A stretch of DNA of 64,000 nt from Paenibacillus_S vulneris. Its GTDB lineage: Bacteria > Bacillota > Bacilli > Paenibacillales > NBRC-103111. The notes below the pieces were generated by a model, which saw only the letters and a program-made list of their open reading frames with translations, searched no databases and was not told the DNA's origin. Positions within the stretch are counted from its first letter, which is position 1; each line of letters begins with the position of its first letter. The translations under genes and the position numbers were made by a program. Shown here piece after piece: positions 19,719-28,400 of the stretch. The DNA lies in the NCBI RefSeq assembly GCF_039543185.1, contig NZ_BAABJG010000027.1, positions 310,001-374,000 of the forward strand, read 5' to 3'.

Positions 19719-20463
19719 AGTAGCGGTCGTTACCGGGGCAGCCTCAGGCATGGGCAAAGCCATTGCTGAACTGTATGCAAAAGAAGGAGCAAAGGTGGTC
19801 GTCTCCGATTTGAATATGGAAGGTGCTGCAGCAGTTGTAGAGAGCATTAAATCCAACGGCGGCGAAGCCATTGCTGTGAAAACGAATGTTGCCGACTTGA
19901 ATGACATTAATAGTATGATCGATACGGCTGTTAATGAGTACGGAACGCTTGATATTTTGGTTAACAACGCCGGCATTATGGATAACATGGCACCCGTAGG
20001 CGACGTGGACGACGATAAATGGGATCTTATTTTTGATGTAAATACGAAAAGCGTTATGCGTGCAATCCGTAAATCGATTCCCATTTTCCTGGAAAAGGGG
20101 AAGGGCGTTATTATAAACACAGCCTCTACGGGCGGTTTCAGCGGCGCCCATGCGGGAGCAGCCTATACAGCTTCTAAGCATGCCGTTGTCGGTATCACCA
20201 AAAACACAGGCTTTATGTACGCGCAAAAAGGCATTCGCTGCAATGCGATAGCACCGGGTGCAACGATGACGAACATCACTTCATCGATCCATAACGTGAA
20301 TGAGTTCGGTGCTTCCCGAACAAAAGTAACCCAAGGAGTTATTCCGCGCATCGGCCAAGCCGAAGAAATCGCACAAGTGGCTCTCTTCCTTGCATCCGAT
20401 GAATCAAGCTTTGTGAATGGCACGGTCATTACCGCAGACGCCGGGTGGACAGCAGGCTTCTAA
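19702..20463 (+). CDS. Short-chain dehydrogenase/reductase
   Basis: 253 aa from ATG 19702, with the GGAGGG site about ten bases upstream. The classical SDR pattern is complete: the TGAASGMG cofactor motif at residues 11-18, NNAG in the middle, catalytic Ser142, Tyr155 and Lys159 (YTASK), and the C-terminal ADAGWTAGF. Rossmann-fold NAD(P)-dependent oxidoreductase of the FabG-like classical group. It is divergent from TetR and leads into two small frames and an MFS exporter. It may modify the compound that the regulator senses. Substrate not predictable from sequence. Confidence 0.92.
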   Translation: MRLEGKVAVVTGAASGMGKAIAELYAKEGAKVVVSDLNMEGAAAVVESIKSNGGEAIAVKTNVADLNDINSMIDTAVNEYGTLDILVNNAGIMDNMAPVGDVDDDKWDLIFDVNTKSVMRAIRKSIPIFLEKGKGVIINTASTGGFSGAHAGAAYTASKHAVVGITKNTGFMYAQKGIRCNAIAPGATMTNITSSIHNVNEFGASRTKVTQGVIPRIGQAEEIAQVALFLASDESSFVNGTVITADAGWTAGF

Positions 20464-20548
20464 AAAAATGAAAAGTTCAAGGAGCAGCTGGTTCCTATGG
20501 TATAGAACGATATTTCGTGTACGAAATAAAACGAAGGGTCAATAACAA

Positions 20549-20728
20549 ATGAGCAAAATACAAATCGGCGAATCTATAAGTAAACTGACTACTATTTTCA
20601 ATACTCCGATGGGGATTGAGGTAGAGAGTCTTCTGGAGGATTTGGCACCGGAGGAACTGGATAGCATTATCCGGTCATTGGATCTGCTGACTAGTTATTT
20701 GGAGAAGAAGGTTGAGGAAGAACCATGA
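20549..20728 (+). CDS. Small acidic helical protein, 59 aa
   Basis: An ATG at 20549, with AAGGGTC about ten bases upstream, opens a 59-residue frame ending at TGA 20726-20728. The product is helical and acidic at the end (LLEDLAPEELDSIIRSLDLL, then YLEKKVEEE). The pattern faintly recalls the C-terminal helices of MarR-type regulators, so it may be a remnant, but I cannot assign a family. It overlaps the next small frame by ATGA, which suggests translational coupling in an operon running to the MFS exporter. Confidence 0.45.
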   Translation: MSKIQIGESISKLTTIFNTPMGIEVESLLEDLAPEELDSIIRSLDLLTSYLEKKVEEEP

Positions 20729-20889
20729 ACAGGAAATATATGATTCTCGCCGTATCGATGATTGTCGCAGCTTGGGGCGGGTGTTCGTTCTGGTACCAAG
20801 TCAAGAGTAGAATAGGAGGCATTAAACATGTCAGACCCGTCTCAAGCTGCAGCAGCGGTTCCTCCGCTCGATCATACGGAGGAGTCTAA
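20725..20889 (+). pseudogene. Stub of an HlyD/EmrA-type membrane-fusion protein gene
   Basis: A frame of 54 codons begins at ATG 20725, with a good GAGGAAG site, overlapping the previous stop. The first 25 residues look like the N-terminal anchor of an EmrA/HlyD adaptor (MNRKYMILAVSMIVAAWGG, then FWYQ). After about residue 28 the frame runs through the ribosome site and start of the MFS gene in a different frame, so the adaptor body is missing. DHA2 exporters are often preceded by a full HlyD gene. I read this as a remnant of that gene after a deletion. The similarity is short. Confidence 0.4.
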
Positions 20890-22459
20890 CTTTTGGCTGC
20901 CTCTTATTGCTATTATTCTGGCTACCTTCGTGTCGGTACTAAGCAGCAGCCTGGTGAACGTTGCGCTTCCCAAGCTATCAACTGTATTCGGAGTACCGAC
21001 GACAACAATTCAATGGGTTGTCACCGGATTCATGCTGGCGTCAGCGGTTGTTATTCCGGCGAGCGGCTTTTTGTCCGCCCGATTCGGCAGCAAGCAGGTG
21101 CTGCTTCTTTCCGTTATCGGTTTTACGATGGGATCTTTATTGTGCGGCCTTGCTTGGAATGATACAAGCTTGATTGCATTCCGGATTTTTCAAGGGTTGA
21201 CGGGCGGTTTCATCATGCCGGTCGGTATGGCTGTTATCTATACGATCGTACCGCGACAGCAAATCGGTCTGGCGATGGGGATCTGGGGTGTTGCAGCAAT
21301 GGTTGCGCCGGCTCTCGGTCCTACGCTAGGCGGCTTCTTGATTCAGTACTACAGCTGGAGAACATTATTCTTTTTAAATGTGCCGGTTGGCGTTGTCGCT
21401 GCAATAGCCAGCTACTTTTTTCTAAAGGACGGCGTGAAGCAGACCAATCTGAAATTCGATACGCTTGGGGCTGCCATGTCGGTCATTTTTTTCGGATCAT
21501 TGCTGCTTGCCTTGAGTAAAGGACAAACGGAAGGATGGACCTCGCAGTATATCGTCACTTTGTTCTTCATTTCCGCAGTAAGCTTTGCACTGCTTTTATG
21601 GGCAGAATTGACCGCTGAGGCGCCCCTTCTTAATTTGAAGGTGTTCAAGAATCTGCAATTTAGCGCAAGTACGTTGACCGCAGGACTTATCACTATGGCC
21701 ATGATGGGTGGTACGTTCATGATGCCGATTTATCTGCAGAACGTGCAATCCATGACAGCACTGGATTCCGGTATTTTACTGCTTCCACAGTCGGTAGCTA
21801 TGGCACTTATGATGCCGATAAGCGGGAAGCTCCAGGAGAAGATTGGTGTTCTCCCGTTAGGCGTCATCGGGCTGCTCATCCTTGGTGTAACAACGTATGA
21901 TCTTTGTAAGCTTACAGCGGATACATCTCATCTGTGGATTAATGTTGTATTAACGATTCGTGGCTTTGGTATCGGGCTATGTATGATGCCGATCTCAACG
22001 GTCGGGATGAGCAGCGTCCCAAAAGAACTGATCAATGATGCGTCGCCGCTTTCTAACGTAACCCGTCAAGTAATGAGCTCCATGGGGATCGCAATCTTGA
22101 CCACCATCATGAATTCACGGCAATATTTTCATTACTACCGCATTACAGAAGATGTGCCGAGCTATTCGGAGGCTGCCGCTTCCTTCATCTCGACTTTATC
22201 CGGGGTGCTTATGCAGGGAGGCGTCGATTCAGCGACCAGCAACAGCACGGCGATAAGTTATCTGGCAGGCATAATGCAAAAGGAAGCGCTGGTTCGCGGT
22301 ATCGCAGATACTTTCTACGTTTCAGCTATACCAGCATTCATTTGTATTCCTCTTGTCTTTTTGCTGAGAGAAAAAAAGGAAGCAAAGGAGCAGCCCGCTT
22401 CGGCTTCGGTTTCTTCCGAAAGCTCAGAAATCCATGCGGCAGAGCCTGTTAAAGCATAA
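20828..22459 (+). CDS. MFS multidrug exporter, DHA2 (EmrB/QacA) family
   Basis: 543 aa with about 14 membrane segments, the hallmark of the DHA2 group. An early antiporter-type motif region (GFLSARFGSKQVLL) follows TM2, and the motif-C-like stretch GVAAMVAPALGPTLGG lies in TM5. The Ser/Glu-rich tail after the last segment is cytoplasmic. AGGAGGC lies just ahead of the ATG. Such proton-driven pumps export lipophilic drugs or fatty acids. The partner adaptor gene appears truncated. The TetR gene at 18759 is the likely regulator of this operon. Confidence 0.92.
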   Translation: MSDPSQAAAAVPPLDHTEESNFWLPLIAIILATFVSVLSSSLVNVALPKLSTVFGVPTTTIQWVVTGFMLASAVVIPASGFLSARFGSKQVLLLSVIGFTMGSLLCGLAWNDTSLIAFRIFQGLTGGFIMPVGMAVIYTIVPRQQIGLAMGIWGVAAMVAPALGPTLGGFLIQYYSWRTLFFLNVPVGVVAAIASYFFLKDGVKQTNLKFDTLGAAMSVIFFGSLLLALSKGQTEGWTSQYIVTLFFISAVSFALLLWAELTAEAPLLNLKVFKNLQFSASTLTAGLITMAMMGGTFMMPIYLQNVQSMTALDSGILLLPQSVAMALMMPISGKLQEKIGVLPLGVIGLLILGVTTYDLCKLTADTSHLWINVVLTIRGFGIGLCMMPISTVGMSSVPKELINDASPLSNVTRQVMSSMGIAILTTIMNSRQYFHYYRITEDVPSYSEAAASFISTLSGVLMQGGVDSATSNSTAISYLAGIMQKEALVRGIADTFYVSAIPAFICIPLVFLLREKKEAKEQPASASVSSESSEIHAAEPVKA

Positions 22460-22514
22460 GTTTGTGCCAGTATTTCGACAACGTGTCGGATGACAAGGAA
22501 GAATACTATTTCAG

Positions 22515-22545
22515 ACCCACATCAATCGTGGGTTTTTATTTTTAT
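22515..22545 (+). terminator. Rho-independent terminator after the MFS gene
   Basis: ACCCAC at 22515-22520 pairs with GTGGGT at 22528-22533 around a 7-base loop, followed by a T-rich run. It ends the dehydrogenase/MFS transcript. The remaining stretch to 22678 is AT-rich; a weak 5-bp hairpin (AAGGT 22643, ACCTT 22654) with a T-run is the only other structure seen. Confidence 0.75.
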
Positions 22546-22678
22546 CTTTTCGAACGAGGAGGAGCAAAATGACAGCGTATACATCGGCTATCTCAATGCA
22601 ATAAGTCACCGGGCAAACATGATAGGTTTATAAAATTTCGTGAAGGTTCTTCCACCTTGTTTTTGTAGTGAAGATAAG

Positions 22679-22735
22679 TATATATGTCAAAATGTAATAT
22701 ATATGTTGCATTATGACATATATATTTGTTACAAT
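22679..22735 (+). promoter_or_regulatory. Promoter with perfect 11-bp inverted repeat, likely XRE operator
   Basis: TTGCAT at 22706-22711 and TACAAT at 22730-22735, 18 bases apart, form a promoter reading into the gene at 22771. TATATATGTCA at 22679-22689 is repeated in exact inverse as TGACATATATA at 22714-22724. The right arm lies between the -35 and -10 boxes and the left arm just upstream, so a bound dimer or a loop would block transcription. The XRE regulator encoded at 23301 in the same operon is the obvious candidate binder. Confidence 0.6.
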
Positions 22736-22770
22736 ACACACGAGAAATCTTATACAGAGGAGTGGGAGTC

Positions 22771-23277
22771 ATGATTTGGACCAGGAAGAGCGCTGTGGAT
22801 GATGAACGTATTGTTAACATGAAAAACAAAATTTTTAAAGAAGCTTATGCGCTGATCATGACGATCTGCAGTATTTCCGTCATTGTGAAAACCTTTATGT
22901 CCTCCGATATGGAATCCGTTATGCTGGAGCTGCTCATTCTTGCGGGAGGGAGCCTTTATTGCTTTATCCGCAGCGTAACGCTGGGATTGTATTCCGACGA
23001 AGTAGAGGTGCACGACAGGAAAAGAAAAATGTCGTTCAGCAAACGAATCGCATTTACGGGTCTCGTTATCGGCTTTTCTATCGCCATGCTGCTCGGTATT
23101 CGAAGCGCGGTACTTTATGGGGATGGCGGCGGTGCAACCACAATCAAATATTTCTTTATCGTCTTCTTCGTCTCGCTAATCATCTATATCCCGTTTTTTG
23201 TGGCGGCCGTCTCGGGTCTTCATTATTTTGCCAACAAAGTAAGCCGGAATATGTCGCACAACGATCTGGAATCGTAG
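22771..23277 (+). CDS. DUF6773-like small membrane protein
   Basis: 168 aa from ATG 22771, with AGAGGAGTGGGAG upstream; an earlier ATG at 22726 would overlap the promoter. There are four membrane segments in two pairs (about 25-75 and 95-150), and the short cytoplasmic ends are charged. The N-terminal stretch WTRKSAVDDERIVNMKNK and the pairing with a 65-aa XRE regulator match the DUF6773/DUF3169-like proteins of Firmicutes. Function unknown. The regulator gene follows after 23 bases and the esterase gene after that, so all three are likely one operon. Confidence 0.7.
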   Translation: MIWTRKSAVDDERIVNMKNKIFKEAYALIMTICSISVIVKTFMSSDMESVMLELLILAGGSLYCFIRSVTLGLYSDEVEVHDRKRKMSFSKRIAFTGLVIGFSIAMLLGIRSAVLYGDGGGATTIKYFFIVFFVSLIIYIPFFVAAVSGLHYFANKVSRNMSHNDLES

Positions 23278-23300
23278 AGAAGAGATGAGGCGGACGCGCA

Positions 23301-23498
23301 ATGAAAAATATCAAACTCAAGATGGCTCGGGTGGAAAAGGATCTTTCTCAGGAAGAGCTTGCCCGGATCGTCGGTGTTTCCAGACAAACCATAGGATTAA
23401 TCGAATTGGGCAAATATAATCCGTCCCTCAGTTTGTGTGTGGCCATTTGCAAGGCGCTGTCTTGCACGCTCGACGATCTGTTCTGGGAAGAGGAATAG
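23301..23498 (+). CDS. XRE-family helix-turn-helix regulator, 65 aa
   Basis: A complete Cro/CI-type helix-turn-helix fills the protein (LSQEELARIVGVSRQTIGLI, then NPSLSLCVAICKALSCTLDD). Its length is normal for the short regulators of the YozG/YvaO-like group that accompany small membrane proteins. It has no effector domain, so control may come through the membrane protein encoded upstream. A likely operator is the 11-bp inverted repeat over the operon promoter at 22679-22724. Confidence 0.9.
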   Translation: MKNIKLKMARVEKDLSQEELARIVGVSRQTIGLIELGKYNPSLSLCVAICKALSCTLDDLFWEEE

Positions 23499-23523
23499 AA
23501 CACGTAAAGGAGAATAGTCTACC

Positions 23524-24945
23524 ATGAAATCATTTTCTAGTATAAGCAAAGTTTCTGCGGCATTTCTGCTGACGGTCTCCATTCTGGGAGCCGCCGTTAC
23601 TTTAGAAGGAGGTTCTCGGACGGCTTATGCCGCCGAAAATTCTCAGAACCAGGCTGCCGAAGGGAAGGGCGCCCGTACATCCGATGAAAAAATCGCTGAT
23701 TGGAAATCATGGACCAAAGAGAACGTATACCGTCTGGATACGATCCAGCCCTCTAATGGTGATGGTGGGACGGACTCGTTCCGGGATCTGAACATGCTGA
23801 AGCCTCTGCTGTATGACAAACGTATTGTTTTTCTGGGCGAAAGCTCCCATGGTGTTGCTGAGTTCAACCTCGCGAAGACCCGGCTCATTCAATTTCTTCA
23901 TCAAGAAATGGGCTATAACGTACTGGCCTTTGAGAGCTCCCTAGGAAACGCCGCTTTGGCTTACGGCAAGTCCGGACAACAGAGTGCGGAACAGACGTTG
24001 AAGCAGTCTATTGTCGGTGTATGGGCGTCCAAGGAAACCTTGCCCTTATTCGATTATATTCATGCGTCGCAAGACAGCCGGCAGCCTCTCATATTAACAG
24101 GCTTCGACATGCAGCTGCAGTACCCGTTATTTGACGGTACATGGCTTATAGATGAGGCGGTCGCCAAGCGACTTGCCGAAGCGGAGCAAAAACTGTCCAA
24201 TTACTCGCTCGGCAAAGAGCTGGAGGCTTACCGCCAAGAGAAGAAACCGTTGATCGAGGTATATAAGGAAGCGTTAGTATCATTGCAGTCGGATGCGAAT
24301 CAAGATTATTTAAAAATAAACTATCCCAATAATCCAAAACTCGCAGTTCTGCTCGAAAGAAGCCTGAACGACCGGATTCGGGTAGCGGAGGAGTATGTGG
24401 AGATCTCGATCAGGTCCAACATCGGCCTGGAAGCCGGTGATCCCGCCCCTTTTTACGAATCGATGACATGGCGGGACAGGGCCATGCTTGATAATCTCAT
24501 GTGGCTCGCTACCCAGGTATATCCTAACGAGAAGTTTATCGTCTGGGCTCACAACGATCATATCCGTAAAGCGCACTCTGAAGTGATGGGCACGCCGTAC
24601 CCGGTTTCATTGATGGGGGAAATGCTCTCCGATGAAATGAAAAAGTATAGTTACGTGCTTGGTCTTTATCCAGCCAGCGGGAAAACCGCCGATAACTTAA
24701 GAAAATTGCATGACGTTGCCCCACTTGATCCCGGCTCGATCGAATCTATTTTATCGTCTGCCGGTTCTCCTTATACCTTTGTTGATATGCGCTATCGGAA
24801 CAATGGAGCTGGCAGCTCATGGATGTTCGAGCCCCGTTTTGCCTACAGCTGGGGAATGATTCCGGAAAGCATCATCGCCCGCGATCAATACGACGGCATT
24901 CTGCTCATTAATGATGTGAATCCGCCCCAGTATTTGTCGAAGTGA
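23524..24945 (+). CDS. Erythromycin-esterase-family protein, secreted
   Basis: 473 aa. A signal peptide ends near residue 38 (AYAA). The erythromycin esterase fold follows, with the conserved active-site segments GESSHGVAEF (Glu106 and His109) and VWAHNDHI (His343), which correspond to the essential acidic and histidine residues of EreA/EreB. AAGGAG lies ahead of the ATG. True Ere enzymes are cytoplasmic and open the macrolide lactone; secreted homologues in Bacillus relatives are of unknown specificity. Resistance therefore should not be assumed. The gene is 25 bases after the XRE regulator and is probably co-regulated with it. Confidence 0.85.
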   Translation: MKSFSSISKVSAAFLLTVSILGAAVTLEGGSRTAYAAENSQNQAAEGKGARTSDEKIADWKSWTKENVYRLDTIQPSNGDGGTDSFRDLNMLKPLLYDKRIVFLGESSHGVAEFNLAKTRLIQFLHQEMGYNVLAFESSLGNAALAYGKSGQQSAEQTLKQSIVGVWASKETLPLFDYIHASQDSRQPLILTGFDMQLQYPLFDGTWLIDEAVAKRLAEAEQKLSNYSLGKELEAYRQEKKPLIEVYKEALVSLQSDANQDYLKINYPNNPKLAVLLERSLNDRIRVAEEYVEISIRSNIGLEAGDPAPFYESMTWRDRAMLDNLMWLATQVYPNEKFIVWAHNDHIRKAHSEVMGTPYPVSLMGEMLSDEMKKYSYVLGLYPASGKTADNLRKLHDVAPLDPGSIESILSSAGSPYTFVDMRYRNNGAGSSWMFEPRFAYSWGMIPESIIARDQYDGILLINDVNPPQYLSK

Positions 24946-24998
24946 ATAACCGGCTGCATATTCAAGCTGCAGCACAACTAAAAAAGAACACCAATTAT

Positions 24999-25055
24999 GC
25001 CGAGGCCTATCCGGGCCCCGGCTTTTGTACGTATTTCGAAGGACTGTACCTACGG
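24999..25055 (+). repeat. Hairpin repeat, copy A (left edge of sugar cassette)
   Basis: GCCGAGGCC at 24999-25007 pairs with GGCCCCGGC at 25014-25022 with one mismatch, followed by TTTT. A conserved tail follows, ending CGAAGGACTGTACCTACGG at 25037-25055. A second copy occurs at 31712-31769. The hairpin also works as the terminator of the esterase gene. Stem position 6-19 changes from G-C here to A-T in copy B, a compensatory change that argues for a conserved RNA structure. Confidence 0.7.
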
Positions 25056-25170
25056 AGTAAGGAAGCTTCTGCGTCTGATTCAGGGCGTTACGCAAAAAAT
25101 GACAACGCTCACAAATCATATTCCCTAAACGCAAATCTTAATGTTTTTTCAATGCAAAAAGTCACTCAAC

Positions 25171-25233
25171 CACAAAGTAGTGTTATTTTTTCACAAAGTA
25201 GCGTTACTTAAGTAAGCGCATTCTTGATATGCT
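25171..25233 (+). promoter_or_regulatory. AraC-type operator (two direct repeats, 21-bp period) and promoter for the ABC operon
   Basis: CACAAAGTAGTGTTA at 25171-25185 and CACAAAGTAGCGTTA at 25192-25206 differ at one base and start exactly 21 bp apart, two helical turns. The candidate -10, TATGCT at 25228-25233, lies in the shared stretch ATTCTTGATATGCT. The same layout with the same spacing occurs at 28401-28463. Direct repeats of this kind next to -35 are typical AraC-family activator sites. The likely binder is encoded at 30738-31646. The rest of the 24946-25344 gap shows nothing beyond this and the hairpin repeat. Confidence 0.7.
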
Positions 25234-25344
25234 AGGAAGCAGGAGGCGAAGTTGTGAAACGGGGAGCGCGCTAGGCAAGAAGCCCGATTTGCAAGCTAGG
25301 AGCATCATATGCTAACGAGGATTTAAAGGAAAAGGGGAGTATGT

Positions 25345-26649
25345 ATGAACAAGATTATGAAAGCGGTATCTATCACTATGGTTCTGGTTTTGATGACATT
25401 AATGGTAGCTGCTTGCTCCAAGAAAGAGCCGGGGGATGCCGGGAAGGCGGCCGGTGCCAAAAAGAACGTAAAGCTGGATTTCGTTTGGTTCTCGGACGGC
25501 AATGAAGGCGAGATCATGAAAGGCATCATTAAAGATTATGAGGCTAAAAACACGAATATCAAAATCAATATGATCGAGGTTCCTTTCAAGGACTTGAATA
25601 CGAAGCTGAAAACGATGATCGCTGGCGGACAACCCCCTGCGCTTGCCCGCGTCACGACAGATCTTGGGGCATTCGCCAATCAAGCGGTAGATTTGAGCCA
25701 GAACAGCGGCGGTTTGGATTCCTTTACCGGTCAGTTCCTCGATTCATTGAAACCGTTCTATGTCGTCAATGGCAAAGCGGTGGCTGCTCCCATGGACGTG
25801 ACGGCCAATGGATTGATCTACAACAAAACCTTGTTTGACAAAGCGGGGGTCAAAGTGCCGACATCTCCTGACAATGTCTGGACATGGGACGAGTTCTCCG
25901 CTGCCTTGAAGCAGGTTATGGACAAAGGCGGAGCCAAATACGGTCTCGTATGGGACTATACGCCGCAGCGCTGGTCGACCTTGTTGTATCAATTCGGAGG
26001 CAGCATGATGAGTCAAGACGGTGCGAAAGCGACGATCAACAACGAAGCAGGCGTGCAGGCGGCGGAATATTTTAAGAAGCTCCATACGGACGGCATCGCC
26101 CCGACATCTGTTTGGCTAGGCGGGGAAAACCCGAATAATTTGTTCCGCACCGGAACGGTTGCCGCGCATTTCGCAGGAAACTGGATGATCAGCAACTATA
26201 AAGATATTACGAACTTTGAGTGGGGCGTTACGTATATGCCGAAGGGCAAAGTGCGCTCCTCGGTGCCCGGCGGCAAATTCGCCATGGCGTTCAAAAATTC
26301 CGGCGTGGAAAAAGAAGCGACGGATTTCATCAACTACATTTCGAGCAAAGAAGTGAACTCCAAATTTACGCAAGAGGCGCTATTCCTGAGTCCGCGCAAA
26401 GACAGCGCCAAGCTGGACTACGCTTTCGGCAAAGACATGATGGAAGTGTTCTCGAACGAACTGAACAACACGGTACCGGCTGCGGCGGAGGATTGGTCCA
26501 GACAAACAGTCGTGCCGAAATTCAGCAACGATTTGAAAACGACGATATCGGAAATCGTTGCCGGAAAATCGACGGCGCAGGCAGGTCTTGATAAGATTGC
26601 CGGCTTGATCGATAAAGCGATTAAAGATGAAAAGAGGGGGCAACCCTGA
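25345..26649 (+). CDS. Sugar ABC transporter solute-binding lipoprotein
   Basis: 434 aa. A lipoprotein signal peptide ends in VAAC, with the modified cysteine near residue 24, followed by a Lys/Gly-rich linker and the two-lobe MalE-type fold (KLDFVWFSDGNEGEIMKGII; central GGENPNNLFRTGTVA). First gene of an operon with two permeases, the stop overlapping the next start. It should capture a sugar or polyol that the two dehydrogenases downstream oxidise. The ligand cannot be told from sequence. Confidence 0.92.
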   Translation: MNKIMKAVSITMVLVLMTLMVAACSKKEPGDAGKAAGAKKNVKLDFVWFSDGNEGEIMKGIIKDYEAKNTNIKINMIEVPFKDLNTKLKTMIAGGQPPALARVTTDLGAFANQAVDLSQNSGGLDSFTGQFLDSLKPFYVVNGKAVAAPMDVTANGLIYNKTLFDKAGVKVPTSPDNVWTWDEFSAALKQVMDKGGAKYGLVWDYTPQRWSTLLYQFGGSMMSQDGAKATINNEAGVQAAEYFKKLHTDGIAPTSVWLGGENPNNLFRTGTVAAHFAGNWMISNYKDITNFEWGVTYMPKGKVRSSVPGGKFAMAFKNSGVEKEATDFINYISSKEVNSKFTQEALFLSPRKDSAKLDYAFGKDMMEVFSNELNNTVPAAAEDWSRQTVVPKFSNDLKTTISEIVAGKSTAQAGLDKIAGLIDKAIKDEKRGQP

Positions 26650-27557
26650 TGTCTGCACAAGCCTCGGCGGCCAAGGCGATACAAAAACGGAAGCGGACCA
26701 TTCCATCCATGGGTTGGATCCCGTATCTGTTTGTGCTGCCTAACTTGCTCATTTTCACCACGTTTATCGTCATTCCTATGATTACCGGGTTTGTCTATTC
26801 ATTTCATGAGTATGACGGATTGAATCCGATGGAATTCGTCGGTCTGGATAATTACAAAGAGCTATTTACCAACGGAGAGTTTTGGACGGCACTGGGAAAA
26901 ACGGCCCTATATGCGCTTATCGTAGTGCCCTTGATTTACTGCTTGTCGCTCGCCGTAGCGATGATGCTGATTCAGCCGCTCAAGTGGAAAGGCCTGTTTC
27001 GCTCCGTCTTTTATTGGCCTACGATGATTTCTTATATCATTGTCGGTTTGACTTGGAAATGGATTTTCGGTGATTTCGGCGTTTTGAATTACTTCCTGAC
27101 GCTTTTTGGTATCGAGCCCGTACATTTTTTGTCCGATTCCTTTTTTGCGAACGGTTCCGTTATTATCGCCACCGCCTGGTCGCGTCTTGGATTTTATATG
27201 GTCATTTTCATGGCCGGATTGCAAGCCATTCCGACCGATTTTTACGAAGCGGCAAGGCTAGATGGGGCCTCCAAGCTCCGGGTATTCCGGAGCATTACAC
27301 TTCCGCTGCTCAAGCCGACGACCGTTCTTGTCATTATGCTTTCCCTGATCGAGGCGGTAAAGGCCTATCCTCTATTGTTTGCTCTGACGGGCGGCGGACC
27401 GGGCAAAGAAACGACGTATGTCGTGCAATATATATACGAAACCGGCTTTGCCAAGCAGGAGCTGGGGATGGCCAGCGCCATGTCGGTTCTGCTGTTTATT
27501 CTGATTTCTCTGTTTACCGCATTGCAGTTCAGACTGTCCAAGGGAGGCGCCGACTAA
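26649..27557 (+). CDS. Sugar ABC transporter permease (MalF-like)
   Basis: 302 aa, with six membrane segments after a basic N-terminus. The EAA loop reads EAARLDGASKLRVFRSITLP. ATG 26649 overlaps the binding-protein stop, and GAGGGGG provides the ribosome site. It forms the channel with the product of 27559-28380. No ATPase gene is nearby, as for the other transporters in this window, so a shared MsmX-like ATPase is probable. Confidence 0.92.
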   Translation: MSAQASAAKAIQKRKRTIPSMGWIPYLFVLPNLLIFTTFIVIPMITGFVYSFHEYDGLNPMEFVGLDNYKELFTNGEFWTALGKTALYALIVVPLIYCLSLAVAMMLIQPLKWKGLFRSVFYWPTMISYIIVGLTWKWIFGDFGVLNYFLTLFGIEPVHFLSDSFFANGSVIIATAWSRLGFYMVIFMAGLQAIPTDFYEAARLDGASKLRVFRSITLPLLKPTTVLVIMLSLIEAVKAYPLLFALTGGGPGKETTYVVQYIYETGFAKQELGMASAMSVLLFILISLFTALQFRLSKGGAD

Positions 27558-27558
27558 C

Positions 27559-28380
27559 GTGGAACTGAAAACATCCGCCAAAATATCCTTGTACCTTCTT
27601 CTGTTTGTATTGGCTGCCGCATGGCTGTTTCCCGTGCTTTGGATCGTCCTCTCGTCCTTCAAGACGAACAACGATTTGTACAGCTTTCCTCCGCGGTTTT
27701 GGCCCGAGCCGTTTACGTTCGAGCACTTTACCGATGCTTTCGAGAAGGGTAATTTCGGCCGGTACTTTATGAACAGTGCCATAGTAACGATTAGCTCGAC
27801 GGTGCTGCTGCTGCTGATCAACTCGATGGCGGGGTTCGCACTGGCGAAATACAAATTTAAAGGAGATTCCCTGCTGCTTGTCGGATTCGTGTCTACATTG
27901 ATGATTCCGCTTGAGGTAATTATGATCCCGATCTTTAAGGTGCTCAGCTTTCTGGGTCTGTTCAACACCTTGCTGGCTCTTATTATTCCTCCTGCGGCCA
28001 CCCCGACCGGGGTATTTCTGATCAGACAGTACTTGCTTAGCGTTCCGGACGAGCTGCTGGAAGCAGCGCGGATGGACGGGGCAACCGAATGGCGGATTTA
28101 TTCGCGGATCATTTTGCCGCTGTGCAAGCCCATATTATCGGTTCTTGCGATTTTCTCTTTTATGTGGCGGTGGGACGATTTTCTATGGCCGTTGATCGGC
28201 ATCAGCGATCCGTCCTTGTATACCATTCAATTGGCCTTGTCCAACTTTATGGGGGAATTTAATGTGGACTGGGGCAGTCTGCTCGCGATGTCTGTTATTA
28301 CGATGATCCCGGTGCTTGTTGTATTCATTATTTTCCAACGCCAATTTGTGAGCGGAATGGTGACCTCCGGCATGAAATAA
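27559..28380 (+). CDS. Carbohydrate ABC transporter permease (MalG-like)
   Basis: 273 aa, starting at GTG 27559 one base after the upstream stop, so translation is probably coupled. Six membrane segments and an EAA loop EAARMDGATEWRIYSRIILP, with the typical C-terminus FVSGMVTSGMK. Second permease of the CUT1 importer at 25345-28380. The gap downstream carries a second copy of the AraC-type operator, so the dehydrogenase genes have their own promoter in addition to any read-through. Confidence 0.92.
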   Translation: MELKTSAKISLYLLLFVLAAAWLFPVLWIVLSSFKTNNDLYSFPPRFWPEPFTFEHFTDAFEKGNFGRYFMNSAIVTISSTVLLLLINSMAGFALAKYKFKGDSLLLVGFVSTLMIPLEVIMIPIFKVLSFLGLFNTLLALIIPPAATPTGVFLIRQYLLSVPDELLEAARMDGATEWRIYSRIILPLCKPILSVLAIFSFMWRWDDFLWPLIGISDPSLYTIQLALSNFMGEFNVDWGSLLAMSVITMIPVLVVFIIFQRQFVSGMVTSGMK

Positions 28381-28400
28381 CGGCAGGGTCTGTAGGAAAC

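Noticed and set aside
22593..22829. 78-codon minus-strand frame across the XRE operon promoter
   Set aside because: It covers the promoter and inverted repeat, has no ribosome site and no recognisable product.
24942..25211. 89-codon frame downstream of the esterase gene
   Set aside because: It runs through the terminator hairpin and the AraC operator repeats, has no ribosome site and no family resemblance.
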